DNA of 64,000 bases, from contig NZ_JXXK01000012.1 in the NCBI RefSeq assembly GCF_000949455.1, positions 1 to 64,000 on the forward strand, in the 5' to 3' direction. The stretch comes from Ruthenibacterium lactatiformans (GTDB taxonomy: Bacteria > Bacillota > Clostridia > Oscillospirales > Ruminococcaceae). Positions within the stretch are counted from its first letter, which is position 1. Every line of letters starts with the position of its first letter. Below are positions 56,297-64,000 of the stretch, one piece after another. Position numbers and translations under genes: made by a program. The notes below the pieces were generated by a model. The model was not told where the DNA came from. It saw only the letters and a program-made list of their open reading frames with translations, and ran no database searches.

Positions 56297-57154
56297 TCAC
56301 CGAAACGCAAACAGCGCGTCGGAAACGTCGGCGTAATTCTGCAGCGTCAGCTGCTCGGGCCGGGCCGTGGGCGGCACGCCTGCCGCAGCCAGCGCCTCGG
56401 CCACCGCCTCCTTGGGCAGATGCAGCCCCGCGCTGGCCGCGTTGGCCGCCGTCTTGCGCCGCTGGCTGAACGCGGCGCGGATGACACGGAACATCGCTTC
56501 CGCGCTGCGGGGCGTGACCGGCGGCGCTTCGTGCAGACGCAGCTGAATGACGGCGCTCGTTACCTTGGGCGGGGGATAAAAGCTGCCCGGCTGTACGGTA
56601 AACAGCGTGCGGGGCGCGGCGTAATAATGCACCGCATATGTGACAGCGCCCGCCGCGCGGGTGCCGGGCGCGGCGGAAAGGCGATCCGCCGCCTCTTTCT
56701 GCACCATTACCGTGATATGCTCGATGGGCAGCCGCTCCTCCAGCAGCTTCATGACGATAGGGCTGGTAATATAATAGGGCAGGTTTGCACATACGGCCAC
56801 ACGCAGGCCCGGGAACTCGTCCCGGATGAGCGCCGCAAGGTCCACCTTCAGCACGTCGCCCTCCACGACCGTCACGTTTTCATATTCTGCCAGAGTTTCC
56901 GCCAGCAGCGGCGGCAGACGCTTGTCCACCTCCACCGCCACTACTTTTTTTGCGCGCCGCGCCAGCTCCTTGGTCAGCACCCCCATGCCGGGGCCGACCT
57001 CCAGCACGCCGAAGTGCTCGTCAATCCCCGCCGCCTCGGCGATCTTGGGGCAGATGCCCGGGTTGACGATAAAATTCTGCCCGAATTCCTTGGAGAGCGA
57101 AAAGCCGTGCGCCGCGCACAGCGTTTTGATGGTGGAAATATCCGTCAGATTCAC
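56297..57154 (-). CDS. rsmA: 16S rRNA (adenine1518-N6/adenine1519-N6) dimethyltransferase
   Basis: The 285-residue methyltransferase shows FSLSKEFGQNFIVNPGICPK, SAM motif VLEVGPGMGVLTKELA, VAVEVDKRLPPLLAETLAEY, the catalytic NLPYYITSPIVMKLLEE and VMVQKEAADRL. It dimethylates two adjacent adenines of 16S rRNA and acts in small-subunit assembly. The start is GTG at 57154 with an AGGAGG site 7 bases upstream; no ATG fits. It is preceded by a long inverted repeat that ends ctpA transcription. Confidence 0.95.
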   Translation of the reverse strand: MNLTDISTIKTLCAAHGFSLSKEFGQNFIVNPGICPKIAEAAGIDEHFGVLEVGPGMGVLTKELARRAKKVVAVEVDKRLPPLLAETLAEYENVTVVEGDVLKVDLAALIRDEFPGLRVAVCANLPYYITSPIVMKLLEERLPIEHITVMVQKEAADRLSAAPGTRAAGAVTYAVHYYAAPRTLFTVQPGSFYPPPKVTSAVIQLRLHEAPPVTPRSAEAMFRVIRAAFSQRRKTAANAASAGLHLPKEAVAEALAAAGVPPTARPEQLTLQNYADVSDALFAFR

Positions 57155-57177
57155 GCGCTGCCTCCTCTTTTTTCTTG

Positions 57178-57243
57178 GCGGAACAAAAACGCACCGCGCC
57201 CGCCGGGCTGTGCGCCCCGCAGCGCGGTGTGCGTTGTTCCGCC
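57178..57243 (-). terminator. Long inverted repeat terminator of the S41 protease gene
   Basis: GGCGGAACA-ACGCACCGCGC at the left and the near-complement GCGCGGTGTGCGT-TGTTCCGCC at the right give more than 20 paired bases. On the minus strand GCGGTGCGTTTTTG resembles a terminator end. Confidence 0.7.
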
Positions 57244-57293
57244 GCCCCGGATACAGGGGCGAGACTCCATTTACAAACAGTTCCGGCCCGCGC

Positions 57294-58637
57294 TTATGCC
57301 GCAGGCTCGGCGGCCGACGAAGCGTCCGTTCCGGCCGGTTCGCTCTGTAAAGAGGAACCCGCGCCGCCCGCCTCCGAAGCCGAGCTGCTCTGTGACGGCT
57401 CCAGGCTGGCCTGGATGTCGTTGCGGCCCGTAAGCGTATCCACCACTTCAAACGCGCGCAGGATCTGCGGATCGGTATCCACGGTGAAGTTGTAGAAATT
57501 CGCCTCCTCCTCGGCGGAGAGAGACGCCTCCACATCCGGTGAAATGCCTGTCCCGTTGAAGGTGGCTCCGTTCTTGCTCAGCAGCAGGCCCACCGTATAC
57601 GAAAATGCCGAGCCGTCTGAAAGAGCCACCGGACGGCACTGGATGGTGCCCTTGCCCGCTGTGCGCGTACCGACGACGCGTCCTTTTTCAAATTCCCGAA
57701 TGGATGTGGCAAACAGCTCCGCCGCGTAGGACGTGTTGCCGTTCACCAGCACCACCATGGGCAGCTCCACCTCGCTGGCGTCGGAGGTCTCCAGCGTGGT
57801 GACGGTTCCGTCCTTGTTCTGCTGGCTTGCGATAGGGCCTACCGGGCACAGGTAATCGATCACATGCATGGCGTTCGTCAGGTTTCCGCCCGTGTTGTTG
57901 CGCACGTCGAACACCACGCCGTCCACGGCGACGCCCTCCTCCTGCCAGCGTTCAAAATATGCTTTCAGCTCGTCCACTGTCTTGGAATTGAAAGCGTTGA
58001 TCCAGAAATATGCGGTCGTGGTACCCTCCGGCACCTGGCCCTCCACGGAGGGCACGTCGAACTCGCGGCGCTGGATCTCCACCGTGTGCTCGTCCTCGCC
58101 CGTGGCGTTCACCACCGTGAGCAGCACCGACGTGCCGGATTCGCCCAGCAGCTGGCTGTTCACCTGCGAGAGGGAAAGCGTTTTAACGTCCAGCTCCCCG
58201 ACCTTGGTGATGTAGAAATTCTTCTGCAGGCCGGATTCCTCCGCCGGGCTGTTGGGGTACACCTTAACAATGCGCGCATAGCCGTTGGCGTCCTTGATCA
58301 CATCCGCGCCCACGCCCATGACCACGCCGTTCTGCTGGTTGAGATATTCCAGATACTGCTTTGCGGTATAATAGCGCGCGTCCTTGTCGCCCATGCCGGT
58401 AACGTAGCCCGCCGCGATATAATCGTACAGGGTGTCGTCCACGATCTCGCCGTAATAATTCTCCCGGGCGCTCTTGTCCATCTCCGAGAGCTTGTTGTAC
58501 ATGATCTCTTTTTCGCGCACGCCGCTGACGGTCCGGTTGAACAGCTGCATGCTCAGAATCATCGTCACAACGAAGGTGACCGTCATGGCAATGATGGCGA
58601 TGGCCACCGCCAGATTTACGGTGATCTTTTTATTCAT
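57294..58637 (-). CDS. ctpA: S41-family C-terminal processing peptidase
   Basis: The 447-residue protein has an N-terminal membrane anchor (about 8-32), a PDZ domain (about 105-190: VVMGVGADVIKDANGYARIV, YPNSPAEESGL) and an S41 core with VVFDVRNNTGGNLTNAMHVI. The catalytic Ser is in VLVNGNTSYAAELFATSI (about residue 300) and Lys in VGTRTAGKGTIQC (about 327). The C-terminus is a Ser/Ala-rich tail. It is the last gene of the ftsEX block and probably trims or controls cell-wall proteins outside the membrane. Confidence 0.93.
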   Translation of the reverse strand: MNKKITVNLAVAIAIIAMTVTFVVTMILSMQLFNRTVSGVREKEIMYNKLSEMDKSARENYYGEIVDDTLYDYIAAGYVTGMGDKDARYYTAKQYLEYLNQQNGVVMGVGADVIKDANGYARIVKVYPNSPAEESGLQKNFYITKVGELDVKTLSLSQVNSQLLGESGTSVLLTVVNATGEDEHTVEIQRREFDVPSVEGQVPEGTTTAYFWINAFNSKTVDELKAYFERWQEEGVAVDGVVFDVRNNTGGNLTNAMHVIDYLCPVGPIASQQNKDGTVTTLETSDASEVELPMVVLVNGNTSYAAELFATSIREFEKGRVVGTRTAGKGTIQCRPVALSDGSAFSYTVGLLLSKNGATFNGTGISPDVEASLSAEEEANFYNFTVDTDPQILRAFEVVDTLTGRNDIQASLEPSQSSSASEAGGAGSSLQSEPAGTDASSAAEPAA

Positions 58638-58679
58638 AGCTTCGTCTCACTTTCCTTGCGCGGGTGCCGAAACCGCTGT

Positions 58680-59837
58680 TCAGCCCCACGGCGGCCCCAG
58701 ATACGGCCGCGAGCTCACCGCCGCGCCGTTAAGAGTCGTCTCAAAATGCAGGTGGTTGCCCGTACTGTTGCCCGTGCTCCCCACATAACCGATGAGCTGG
58801 CCCTGCGTCACGTAATCGCCGTCGTTTACAGCGCGCGCCGACATATGGCCGTAAATGGTAGCAAGGCCGGAGCCGTGGGATATCTTTACGGAAATTCCGT
58901 AGGTCCAGTGGTTGTTGGTGCTCACCACGCCGTCCGCAGCCGCATAGATGGGCGTGCCCGCCGGGGCCGGCACATCCATGCCGCGGTGCACGTCCCACTT
59001 GCCGTAGATCCAGCGTCCCACGCCGAAATCGGAGGAAAGGTTCGTATACCCCGGGATAGGCCAGGCAAAGCCGCCCTGATTGTACTCGAAATCCACGTTG
59101 TTTGCCGCCGTCCACTGCCGCCATTCTTCCTGCGCCTGCTCGTACTGCCTCTGGGTTTCCGCCAGAGCCTCTTCATTTGCGGCAAGGTCCGCCTCAGCCG
59201 CGCTGATGGCTGCATCCGCCTGCTGGATGGCATTGGAATACGCCACGGCGGTGTCTGTCAGCTCCTGCTCGCGGGCGGCAAGGTCCGCAAGCTGCTGCTC
59301 CAGCTCGGCGCGCTGGGCCTCCAGGGCCGCCTGCTCGTCCCGCAGCTGCTGTACGAGCTGGGTATCATGCTCCGATATCTGCTGCAGGTTTTCGGCAAAC
59401 AGCAGGATCTGGGAAACGTCGTCGATGCCCAGAAGAATTGCAAGGTTCGACTGCCGGCTCATCTCGTACATGCCCTTGAGGCGGGATTCGAACATGCTCT
59501 TATTATACGCCACATTGGCCGCTTTTTCCGCCACCTCGGCATTTTTCAGCTCAATGCTCTGCTGTTGGGCCGCGATGTCCTCCTTGATGGCGGCAAGCTG
59601 CGCCTTCAGGTTATTGGCCTGTGCCTGATAATACTGCTTGGTCTGCTCGGATTTTTCCTTGCTGTTCTCCACGGCGCTGATGTTGGATTTGATGTCCTCC
59701 AGCTCCTTGCGCAGACGCTCCAGCTTCTCCGCCGGCGTTTCGGCATAGGCAAAGATCAGCGGCACGCCGATGGTCATCACCATCAGTGCGGCAAGCACCA
59801 GACATACGACGCGGACCAGTTTTTTATGCTTTTCCAT
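58680..59837 (-). CDS. M23 (LytM) peptidase with coiled coil, EnvC/PcsB-like
   Basis: The 385-residue protein has a signal sequence ending FAYAE (about residue 32), a long coiled coil (about 35-240, rich in Glu/Gln/Ala heptads) and a C-terminal LytM domain. Zinc-site motifs HRGMDVPAPAGTP, HGSGLATIYGHMS and GNHLHFETTL are intact, so it is likely an active endopeptidase. Its gene follows ftsX directly. In Firmicutes such coiled-coil hydrolases are activated outside the cell by FtsEX during division. Confidence 0.92.
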   Translation of the reverse strand: MEKHKKLVRVVCLVLAALMVMTIGVPLIFAYAETPAEKLERLRKELEDIKSNISAVENSKEKSEQTKQYYQAQANNLKAQLAAIKEDIAAQQQSIELKNAEVAEKAANVAYNKSMFESRLKGMYEMSRQSNLAILLGIDDVSQILLFAENLQQISEHDTQLVQQLRDEQAALEAQRAELEQQLADLAAREQELTDTAVAYSNAIQQADAAISAAEADLAANEEALAETQRQYEQAQEEWRQWTAANNVDFEYNQGGFAWPIPGYTNLSSDFGVGRWIYGKWDVHRGMDVPAPAGTPIYAAADGVVSTNNHWTYGISVKISHGSGLATIYGHMSARAVNDGDYVTQGQLIGYVGSTGNSTGNHLHFETTLNGAAVSSRPYLGPPWG

Positions 59838-59862
59838 AGAAAACTCCTGTGTTCAAAAAAGA

Positions 59863-60825
59863 TCACACCTTCAGGTGCTTGCGGATGCTGGACGCGCAGC
59901 CCACGCCGCCGATGGCGACGCCGAACAGCACAAACCCGCCCAGCAGCGGCCAGATGATATCCATGAACGGCCACATGCATTTGGTGAACTCGTTCAGCCA
60001 AAGCGCCTCCGGCTGCAGCAGCGCCTGCTCCAGCCCGTAATACGCACCGCCCACAACGACCGTGGCCAGCACGCCCGAGATAGCGCCCACCGTCATGCCC
60101 TCCACAAAGAACGGCAGCCGGATGAACGCATTCGTCGCGCCCACGAATTTCATGATATTGATCTCCTTGCGGCGGGCAAATACCGTCAGGCGGATGGTGT
60201 TGCTGATGACCACCACGCTCACCACGCCCAGCACGGCCACAAGGCCCCAGCCGATGTAGTTGACGATGCGCTTCAGGTTCACCAATGTACTGGAAAGCTC
60301 GGAGGGCGAATTCACTTTGTAAAACACGTTCGCATCGCTGGCGGTGCCGTCCTCGGCCGTGGCCGTATACGCGCCCATGGCCTTGATGCGCTCCACTGTG
60401 GGCGCAAGGTCCGCAACGTCTGTCACCGACACGCGGAACGAAGCGGGCAGCGGATTTTCGGTGTTCCCTTCTCCGGCATAATCGTTCATGATATCGCCGT
60501 AGTCGCCCAGATACTCCCGCATTTCCTCCACGGCCGCAGCCTTGGGGACGTATTCGCAGGCAGCCACGTTCCCGTCGGCGGGGATCTGCGTTTTCAGCGC
60601 CTCCACGGTCTCGGCGGGGGCGGCGTCATCGATGAAAAAGACGATCTCGTTGAGCGTTTCAAGATAATCCACATAGCTTGTCACGTTGACGGACAGCAGC
60701 GCCGCCACGCCCGTGATCATCAGGCATGCCACCAGCACGCCGATGGATGCCAGCGTCATCAGCCGGTTGGCCACCATGCTGTGCCATCCCTGCTTGACAA
60801 GATACTTAAAGCTGGACCATTTCAT
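59863..60825 (-). CDS. ftsX: Cell division ABC permease
   Basis: The 320-residue protein has four membrane helices (about 22-45, 190-212, 240-262, 287-308) and a large extracellular loop between the first two. The N-terminus YLVKQGWHSMVANRLMTLAS and the loop region FARRKEINIMKFVGATNAFI are typical of FtsX. It transmits ATP hydrolysis by FtsE to the cell-wall hydrolase encoded next. It overlaps ftsE by 4 bases. Confidence 0.95.
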   Translation of the reverse strand: MKWSSFKYLVKQGWHSMVANRLMTLASIGVLVACLMITGVAALLSVNVTSYVDYLETLNEIVFFIDDAAPAETVEALKTQIPADGNVAACEYVPKAAAVEEMREYLGDYGDIMNDYAGEGNTENPLPASFRVSVTDVADLAPTVERIKAMGAYTATAEDGTASDANVFYKVNSPSELSSTLVNLKRIVNYIGWGLVAVLGVVSVVVISNTIRLTVFARRKEINIMKFVGATNAFIRLPFFVEGMTVGAISGVLATVVVGGAYYGLEQALLQPEALWLNEFTKCMWPFMDIIWPLLGGFVLFGVAIGGVGCASSIRKHLKV

Positions 60826-61547
60826 ACCTGCGCGGCCTCCCTCCCGTACCGGCCGAGGCCGTCGTCGACCACCTCGCCGTGGTCGATCATGATGGTGCGC
60901 TTGCGGAACCGCGCGGCCAGCTCGCGTTCATGGGTGACGACCACGACCGTGGTGCCCACGCTGTTGATGGCCTGCAGCAGCTCCATGATCTCCACAGACA
61001 GCTCCGGGTCGATATTGCCGGTGGGCTCGTCCGCAATGATGATGGGCGGGGAATGAACCAAAGCCCGCGCCAGCGCAATGCGCTGCTGCTCGCCGCCGGA
61101 AAGCTCCTGCGGCAGGCTGTGCGCCTTGCCCGCGAGCCCCACCAGGTTCAGCACATAGGGCACGCGCCGCTTGATCTGCCGCTCGGGGATATTCGTCACA
61201 CGCATGGCAAAGGCCACGTTCTCGTAGGCCGTCATCGTGGGAATAAGGCGGAAATCCTGGAACACCACGCCCAGCCCGCGGCGCAGGTAGGGAATTTCCC
61301 GCTGACGGATGCTGGAAAGGTCGCGCCCGTTGACGAAAACCTTGCCCTCGGTGGCTGCCTCCTCGCGCAGGATCAGCTTGAGGAACGTGCTTTTGCCCGC
61401 GCCGGAATGGCCCAGAACGAACACGAATTCGCCTTTTTTGATGGAGAGATTCACGTTGTGGAGCGCCACGATGTCCTTGCTTTTGGCGTCCAGCCCGGTG
61501 TATATCTTCTTCACGTTTTCAAAACGGATCATATCGGTAGTTGCCAT
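60822..61547 (-). CDS. ftsE: Cell division ATP-binding protein
   Basis: The 241-residue ATPase has Walker A VLGHSGAGKSTFLKLIL, VFQDFRLIPTMTAYENVAFA, signature LSGGEQQRIALARALVHSPP, Walker B IIIADEPTGNIDPE and the switch His in VVVTHERELA, a clear FtsE profile. It pairs with FtsX at the septum. The AGGAGAATG site precedes the ATG at 61547; a second Met (MIRFENV) is an alternative. It is the first gene of a four-gene minus-strand block with ftsX, the M23 peptidase and ctpA. Confidence 0.95.
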   Translation of the reverse strand: MATTDMIRFENVKKIYTGLDAKSKDIVALHNVNLSIKKGEFVFVLGHSGAGKSTFLKLILREEAATEGKVFVNGRDLSSIRQREIPYLRRGLGVVFQDFRLIPTMTAYENVAFAMRVTNIPERQIKRRVPYVLNLVGLAGKAHSLPQELSGGEQQRIALARALVHSPPIIIADEPTGNIDPELSVEIMELLQAINSVGTTVVVVTHERELAARFRKRTIMIDHGEVVDDGLGRYGREAAQV

Positions 61548-61657
61548 ATCATTCTCCTATGGGGGTCACGGTTGAGTGCGTGCGCGCAAAGCACCGCCCT
61601 GCGCAGGGAATACGCGCCTGCCGCCCGCGATATTGCACCGCGGGCACGGCATATTCC

Positions 61658-61708
61658 AAAAAGGCGCCGCTGCGGCGAAAGCAGGCTTTGCCGCAACGGC
61701 TCTTTTTT
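61658..61708. terminator. Bidirectional terminator of the CdaR-type gene
   Basis: A stem of about 16 bp with one mismatch (GCCGCTGCGGC...AAAGC / GCTTT...GCCGCAACGGC, 61666-61700) has TTTTT on the minus side and TCTTTTTT on the plus side. It stops cdaR-type transcription before ftsE. Confidence 0.85.
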
Positions 61709-61709
61709 C

Positions 61710-62795
61710 TTAATACTTCGCGGGGTTGGCGCTCAGGTATTTCTTGACCATCAGCGCCACCTTGAACACAATGGCGTCGTCGAATTCCCGCAGGTCCAGG
61801 CCCGTCAGCTTTTTGATTTTTTCCAGACGGTACACCAGTGTGTTGCGGTGCACGAACAGGCCGCGGCTCGTCTCCGAAACGTTGAGGTTGTTTTCAAAGA
61901 AGCGCTGGATGGTGAACAGCGTCTCGGCGTCCAGGCTCTCGATGCTGCCCTGTTTAAACACTTCTTTCAGGAACATCTCGCACAGCGTGGTGGGCAGCTG
62001 ATAGATCAGGCGGGCGATGCCCAGATGGTCGTAGCTGACGATCGCCTGCTCGGTGTCGAACACCTTGCCCACCTCCATGGCGATCTGTGCCTCCTTGAAG
62101 CTCTGGGCCAGGTCCTTCACATTGGCAATGGGCGTGCCGATGCCCACAACGGCCTTGATGTAATGCTCGCCGTTGAGGGTGTCCACAATGCTGGCGGCCA
62201 GCTTTTCGATGTCGTGCTGGTCGATGCCGCGCTTGATCTCCTTGACGAGGACGGTGTCGTTCTCGCTGATGTTGAACACGAAGTCCTTCTGCTTATCGGG
62301 GAACAGGCCGCTTACGACGTCGTAGGCGGAAATGTCCGCGCCCGAGGTAACGCGGATGAGCAGCACCACGCGGGACACGTCCGTTGCGAAATGCAGCTCG
62401 CGCGCCTTGGCATAGATATCGCCGGGCAGGATATTGTCCAGCACCACATTCTTGATAAAGTTCGCCTTGTCGAACTTCTCGTCGTGGTACTGCTTGATGT
62501 TCTGCAGGCTGATGGCCAGCAGCGCCGCATAGCGCAGGGCGGGCTCGTCGGTTCCCTCCACCAGAACGGCATAATCGTTGCGCTTGTTCGAACTGAACAG
62601 ATGATAGGTGTAGCCGTCCCGCACGAACGCGTCGCCGGCTGTCAGCCGGTCGGACGCGATGCCGTCCCGCACCTCGCCGATGCGGTTCAAGTCAGAACAG
62701 GAGATGATGGTGCCCGTTTCATCGACAACGCCCACCATGCGGTCGATCGCATCTTTCATCTGATAGACAACGCCCTGAAAAACTCTGTTCGCCAT
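61710..62795 (-). CDS. CdaR/PucR-type helix-turn-helix regulator
   Basis: The 361-residue protein has an N-terminal sensing region (about 1-100: VVDETGTIISCSDLNRIGEV), a middle GGDEF-like CdaR domain (about 130-260: VVLLIRVTSGADISAYDVVS, AVVGIGTPIANVKDLAQSFK) and the C-terminal PucR helix-turn-helix LNVSETSRGLFVHRNTLVYR followed by LEKIKKLTGLDLREFDDAIV. Relatives respond to sugar diacids or purine metabolites; the ligand here is unknown. It is transcribed alone from its own promoter, which carries a symmetric site. Confidence 0.9.
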   Translation of the reverse strand: MANRVFQGVVYQMKDAIDRMVGVVDETGTIISCSDLNRIGEVRDGIASDRLTAGDAFVRDGYTYHLFSSNKRNDYAVLVEGTDEPALRYAALLAISLQNIKQYHDEKFDKANFIKNVVLDNILPGDIYAKARELHFATDVSRVVLLIRVTSGADISAYDVVSGLFPDKQKDFVFNISENDTVLVKEIKRGIDQHDIEKLAASIVDTLNGEHYIKAVVGIGTPIANVKDLAQSFKEAQIAMEVGKVFDTEQAIVSYDHLGIARLIYQLPTTLCEMFLKEVFKQGSIESLDAETLFTIQRFFENNLNVSETSRGLFVHRNTLVYRLEKIKKLTGLDLREFDDAIVFKVALMVKKYLSANPAKY

Positions 62796-62877
62796 AATAC
62801 CCTTTTCCCTTCTGTGCTGCGGCGCTCTGCATGCGCTCAGTTGTGAATTTTAACAATAAGGTGTCGCTTTAGTCTCT

Positions 62878-62906
62878 ATTTTACACAATAGTTCTGACTT
62901 TTGCAA
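62878..62906 (-). promoter_or_regulatory. Sigma-A promoter of the CdaR-type gene
   Basis: On the minus strand: -35 TTGCAA (62901-62906), a 17-base spacer, -10 TAAAAT (62878-62883). Confidence 0.75.
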
Positions 62907-62943
62907 CATATTTCAACAAAATAAACGTCATTTTATTGTGTAA
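62881..62943. repeat. Inverted repeat flanking the CdaR-type promoter
   Basis: TTACACAATA (62881-62890) and its exact complement TATTGTGTAA (62934-62943) lie 43 bases apart on either side of the -35 box. They may be operator half-sites for autoregulation by looping. Confidence 0.5.
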
Positions 62944-63070
62944 TTTGGGAAACAGGGCGCAAACACTGCATTTATCGTACATTTTTCATGTGAAAAATGT
63001 TTTAAAAACCTGTGAACAGCGCGCCGAAAATGCAGTTTCCAGCATTTGGCCCGGAATTTTTTCCTGTTTT

Positions 63071-63775
63071 CTAGCCGCCGAGGATACGCGCCACCTCTGC
63101 GGGCGAAAGCTCGCGGAAGCCGCCCGGCCCCAGCGCGGCGTCCAGCGCCAGGCCGCCGATGGCCGTGCGCCGCAGCTCGTTCACGCCCGCGCCGTATACG
63201 CCGAACATGCGCTTGATCTGATGATACACGCCCTGGCGCAGCACCACACGCGCGCTGCACGGGCCGTCCGGCCCCGGCGAAAGCTCCGCGGGCTGCAGCC
63301 GCTGCCCGTCCGCCAGCCGGACGCCCGCCGCAAAACCAGCCGCCATCTCCGGCGTGAGGGGCGTGTCCAGCAGCACCTCGTAGGTTTTTGGCACATGCCG
63401 CCTGGGCGCGAGGATATCATGGGCGAATGCGCCGTCATCCGTCACCAGCACAAAGCCCGTGCTGGTCTTGTCCAGCCGCCCGGCGGGGAACAGGCTGCGG
63501 CGGGGGTAGGCCCTGCCCACAAGGTCCACCACAGTCACGTCGTTTTTGTCCGCGGACGCACTCACCACACCCTTGGGTTTGTCCAGCATGATGTACACAT
63601 ACTGCTGCAGGACGAGCGGCTGCCCGTTCAGCGTGACAGCCGCGCCGGCCGGCACCTGAGCGTCCGCGCTGCGGCACACCGCGCCGTTCACGCACACCAG
63701 CCCTTTCTGAATGGCCCGCCGTACGTCCGAGCGGCTCTGCTGGGCCGCGCCCGCCACATACTTATCCAGACGCAT
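63071..63775 (-). CDS. RsuA/RluB-family pseudouridine synthase
   Basis: The 234-residue protein has an N-terminal S4 RNA-binding domain (MRLDKYVAGAAQQSRSDVRR, KGLVCVNGAVC) and a catalytic domain with VYIMLDKPKGVVSASAD, the catalytic Asp in FPAGRLDKTSTGFVLVTDDG, KTYEVLLDTPL and YHQIKRMFGVYGAGVNELRR. It isomerises a uridine in 16S or 23S rRNA; length and order fit RsuA (16S U516). I chose ATG 63775; an in-frame ATG at 63826 adds only an Arg-rich stretch. Confidence 0.92.
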   Translation of the reverse strand: MRLDKYVAGAAQQSRSDVRRAIQKGLVCVNGAVCRSADAQVPAGAAVTLNGQPLVLQQYVYIMLDKPKGVVSASADKNDVTVVDLVGRAYPRRSLFPAGRLDKTSTGFVLVTDDGAFAHDILAPRRHVPKTYEVLLDTPLTPEMAAGFAAGVRLADGQRLQPAELSPGPDGPCSARVVLRQGVYHQIKRMFGVYGAGVNELRRTAIGGLALDAALGPGGFRELSPAEVARILGG

Positions 63776-63850
63776 GCCGCGTCCCCTCCCCCCGCGCCGG
63801 GCCCGGACCCGGCTTTTTCTTATCAATTATTATACGGTCCAGTATAGCAC

Positions 63851-63888
63851 AAAAAAGGCCGAAACAGGTAGTGTTTCCCGTTTCGGCC
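63851..63888 (-). terminator. Intrinsic terminator of the gene at the right edge
   Basis: GGCCGAAAC pairs with GTTTCGGCC. On the minus strand TTTTTTG follows, 28 bases past the stop of the partial gene. Confidence 0.85.
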
Positions 63889-63915
63889 CTGGGGGAGCGG
63901 AGGCCGCCGCTCCGC

Positions 63916-63999
63916 TCATTGGCGGTAATAGTGATAGCTGCGGCCGTCGCTTTCAAATGTGATCACTATTTCGTTGTAAGAAATATAGTCCCATGCGGC
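63916..63999 (-). CDS. C-terminal end of an unrecognised protein (partial)
   Basis: The frame enters from the right edge and ends with TGA at 63916-63918. The last 27 residues include YISYNEIVITFESDGRSYHY and end YRQ. I do not recognise the family. A terminator follows. Confidence 0.5.
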   Translation of the reverse strand, partial: AAWDYISYNEIVITFESDGRSYHYYRQ

Positions 64000-64000
64000 A

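Noticed and set aside
1..64000. CRISPR arrays, tRNA or rRNA genes
   Set aside because: I saw no regularly spaced direct repeats of CRISPR size, no cloverleaf with a plausible anticodon and no conserved rRNA segments on either strand.

Overview
The window looks like a chromosomal segment of a high-GC, strictly anaerobic Gram-positive bacterium of the class Clostridia, most likely a gut member of the Oscillospirales. This is inferred from gene content and style: an oxygen-independent (cbi-type) cobalamin pathway, rubredoxin plus hybrid cluster protein, strong AGGAGG-type ribosome binding sites, sigma-A promoters, an FtsEX/LytM/CtpA block, a MobA/MobL mobilizable element and many PadR/XRE/AraC regulators. 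No rRNA, tRNA or CRISPR array was recognised.

Layout. 1-2.9 kb (+): a nitrosative/oxidative stress group with a cupin protein, a decayed ferredoxin, rubredoxin and hybrid cluster protein (hcp). 2.9-7.2 kb: a small integrative mobilizable element with relaxase and excisionase on the minus strand, XRE regulator and tyrosine integrase on the plus strand, and back-to-back consensus promoters between them. 7.5-9.2 kb (+): a membrane-anchored XRE regulator, a GNAT acetyltransferase and a MITE-like repeat. 9.2-17 kb (mainly -): DedA protein, monofunctional transglycosylase, cardiolipin synthase, a PadR/DUF2812 pair, IMP dehydrogenase and an acyl-ACP thioesterase. 17.3-19.9 kb (+): an unknown membrane protein, a lipid kinase behind an unusually structured leader, and an AT-rich GNAT gene.

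20.1-45 kb (all -) is the centrepiece: about 27 tightly packed, mostly overlapping genes that run from a cobalamin riboswitch with its own intrinsic terminator through cbiMNQO (cobalt uptake), cbiK, cbiD, cbiL, cbiF, cbiG, cbiH, cbiJ, cbiET, cbiA, cobT, cobU, cobS, a second short cobU, a cobC-type phosphatase, cbiB, cobD, cbiP and cbiC. A BtuFCD-like ABC importer, a precorrin-2 dehydrogenase, a CobA-HemD fusion and a DUF2284 protein follow. Together they import cobalt, build the corrin ring from hydroxymethylbilane onward, attach the aminopropanol arm and assemble the nucleotide loop. The adenosyltransferase, the genes for the lower ligand base and the early tetrapyrrole genes are not in the window.

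45.1-49.7 kb: an AraC regulator divergent from a heterodimeric ABC exporter with one degenerate ATP site. 49.8-54.7 kb (-): a kdp potassium-pump operon with kdpF and a further 32-residue membrane peptide, with a mobile-type repeat inserted between kdpA and kdpB and no kdpDE nearby. 54.9-64 kb (-): a GH109-type oxidoreductase/glycosidase, rsmA, a cell-division/peptidoglycan block (ftsE, ftsX, M23 peptidase, S41 protease), a CdaR/PucR-type regulator, a pseudouridine synthase and the tail of an unidentified gene.

The most novel-looking signals are non-coding: a leader of four consecutive hairpins with a possible pseudoknot before the lipid kinase (18.24-18.43 kb), an 11-bp-periodic TTGTAAC repeat array (16.09-16.18 kb), two MITE-like repeats flush against stop codons, and a pair of complementary CobU paralogues inside the cobalamin operon.
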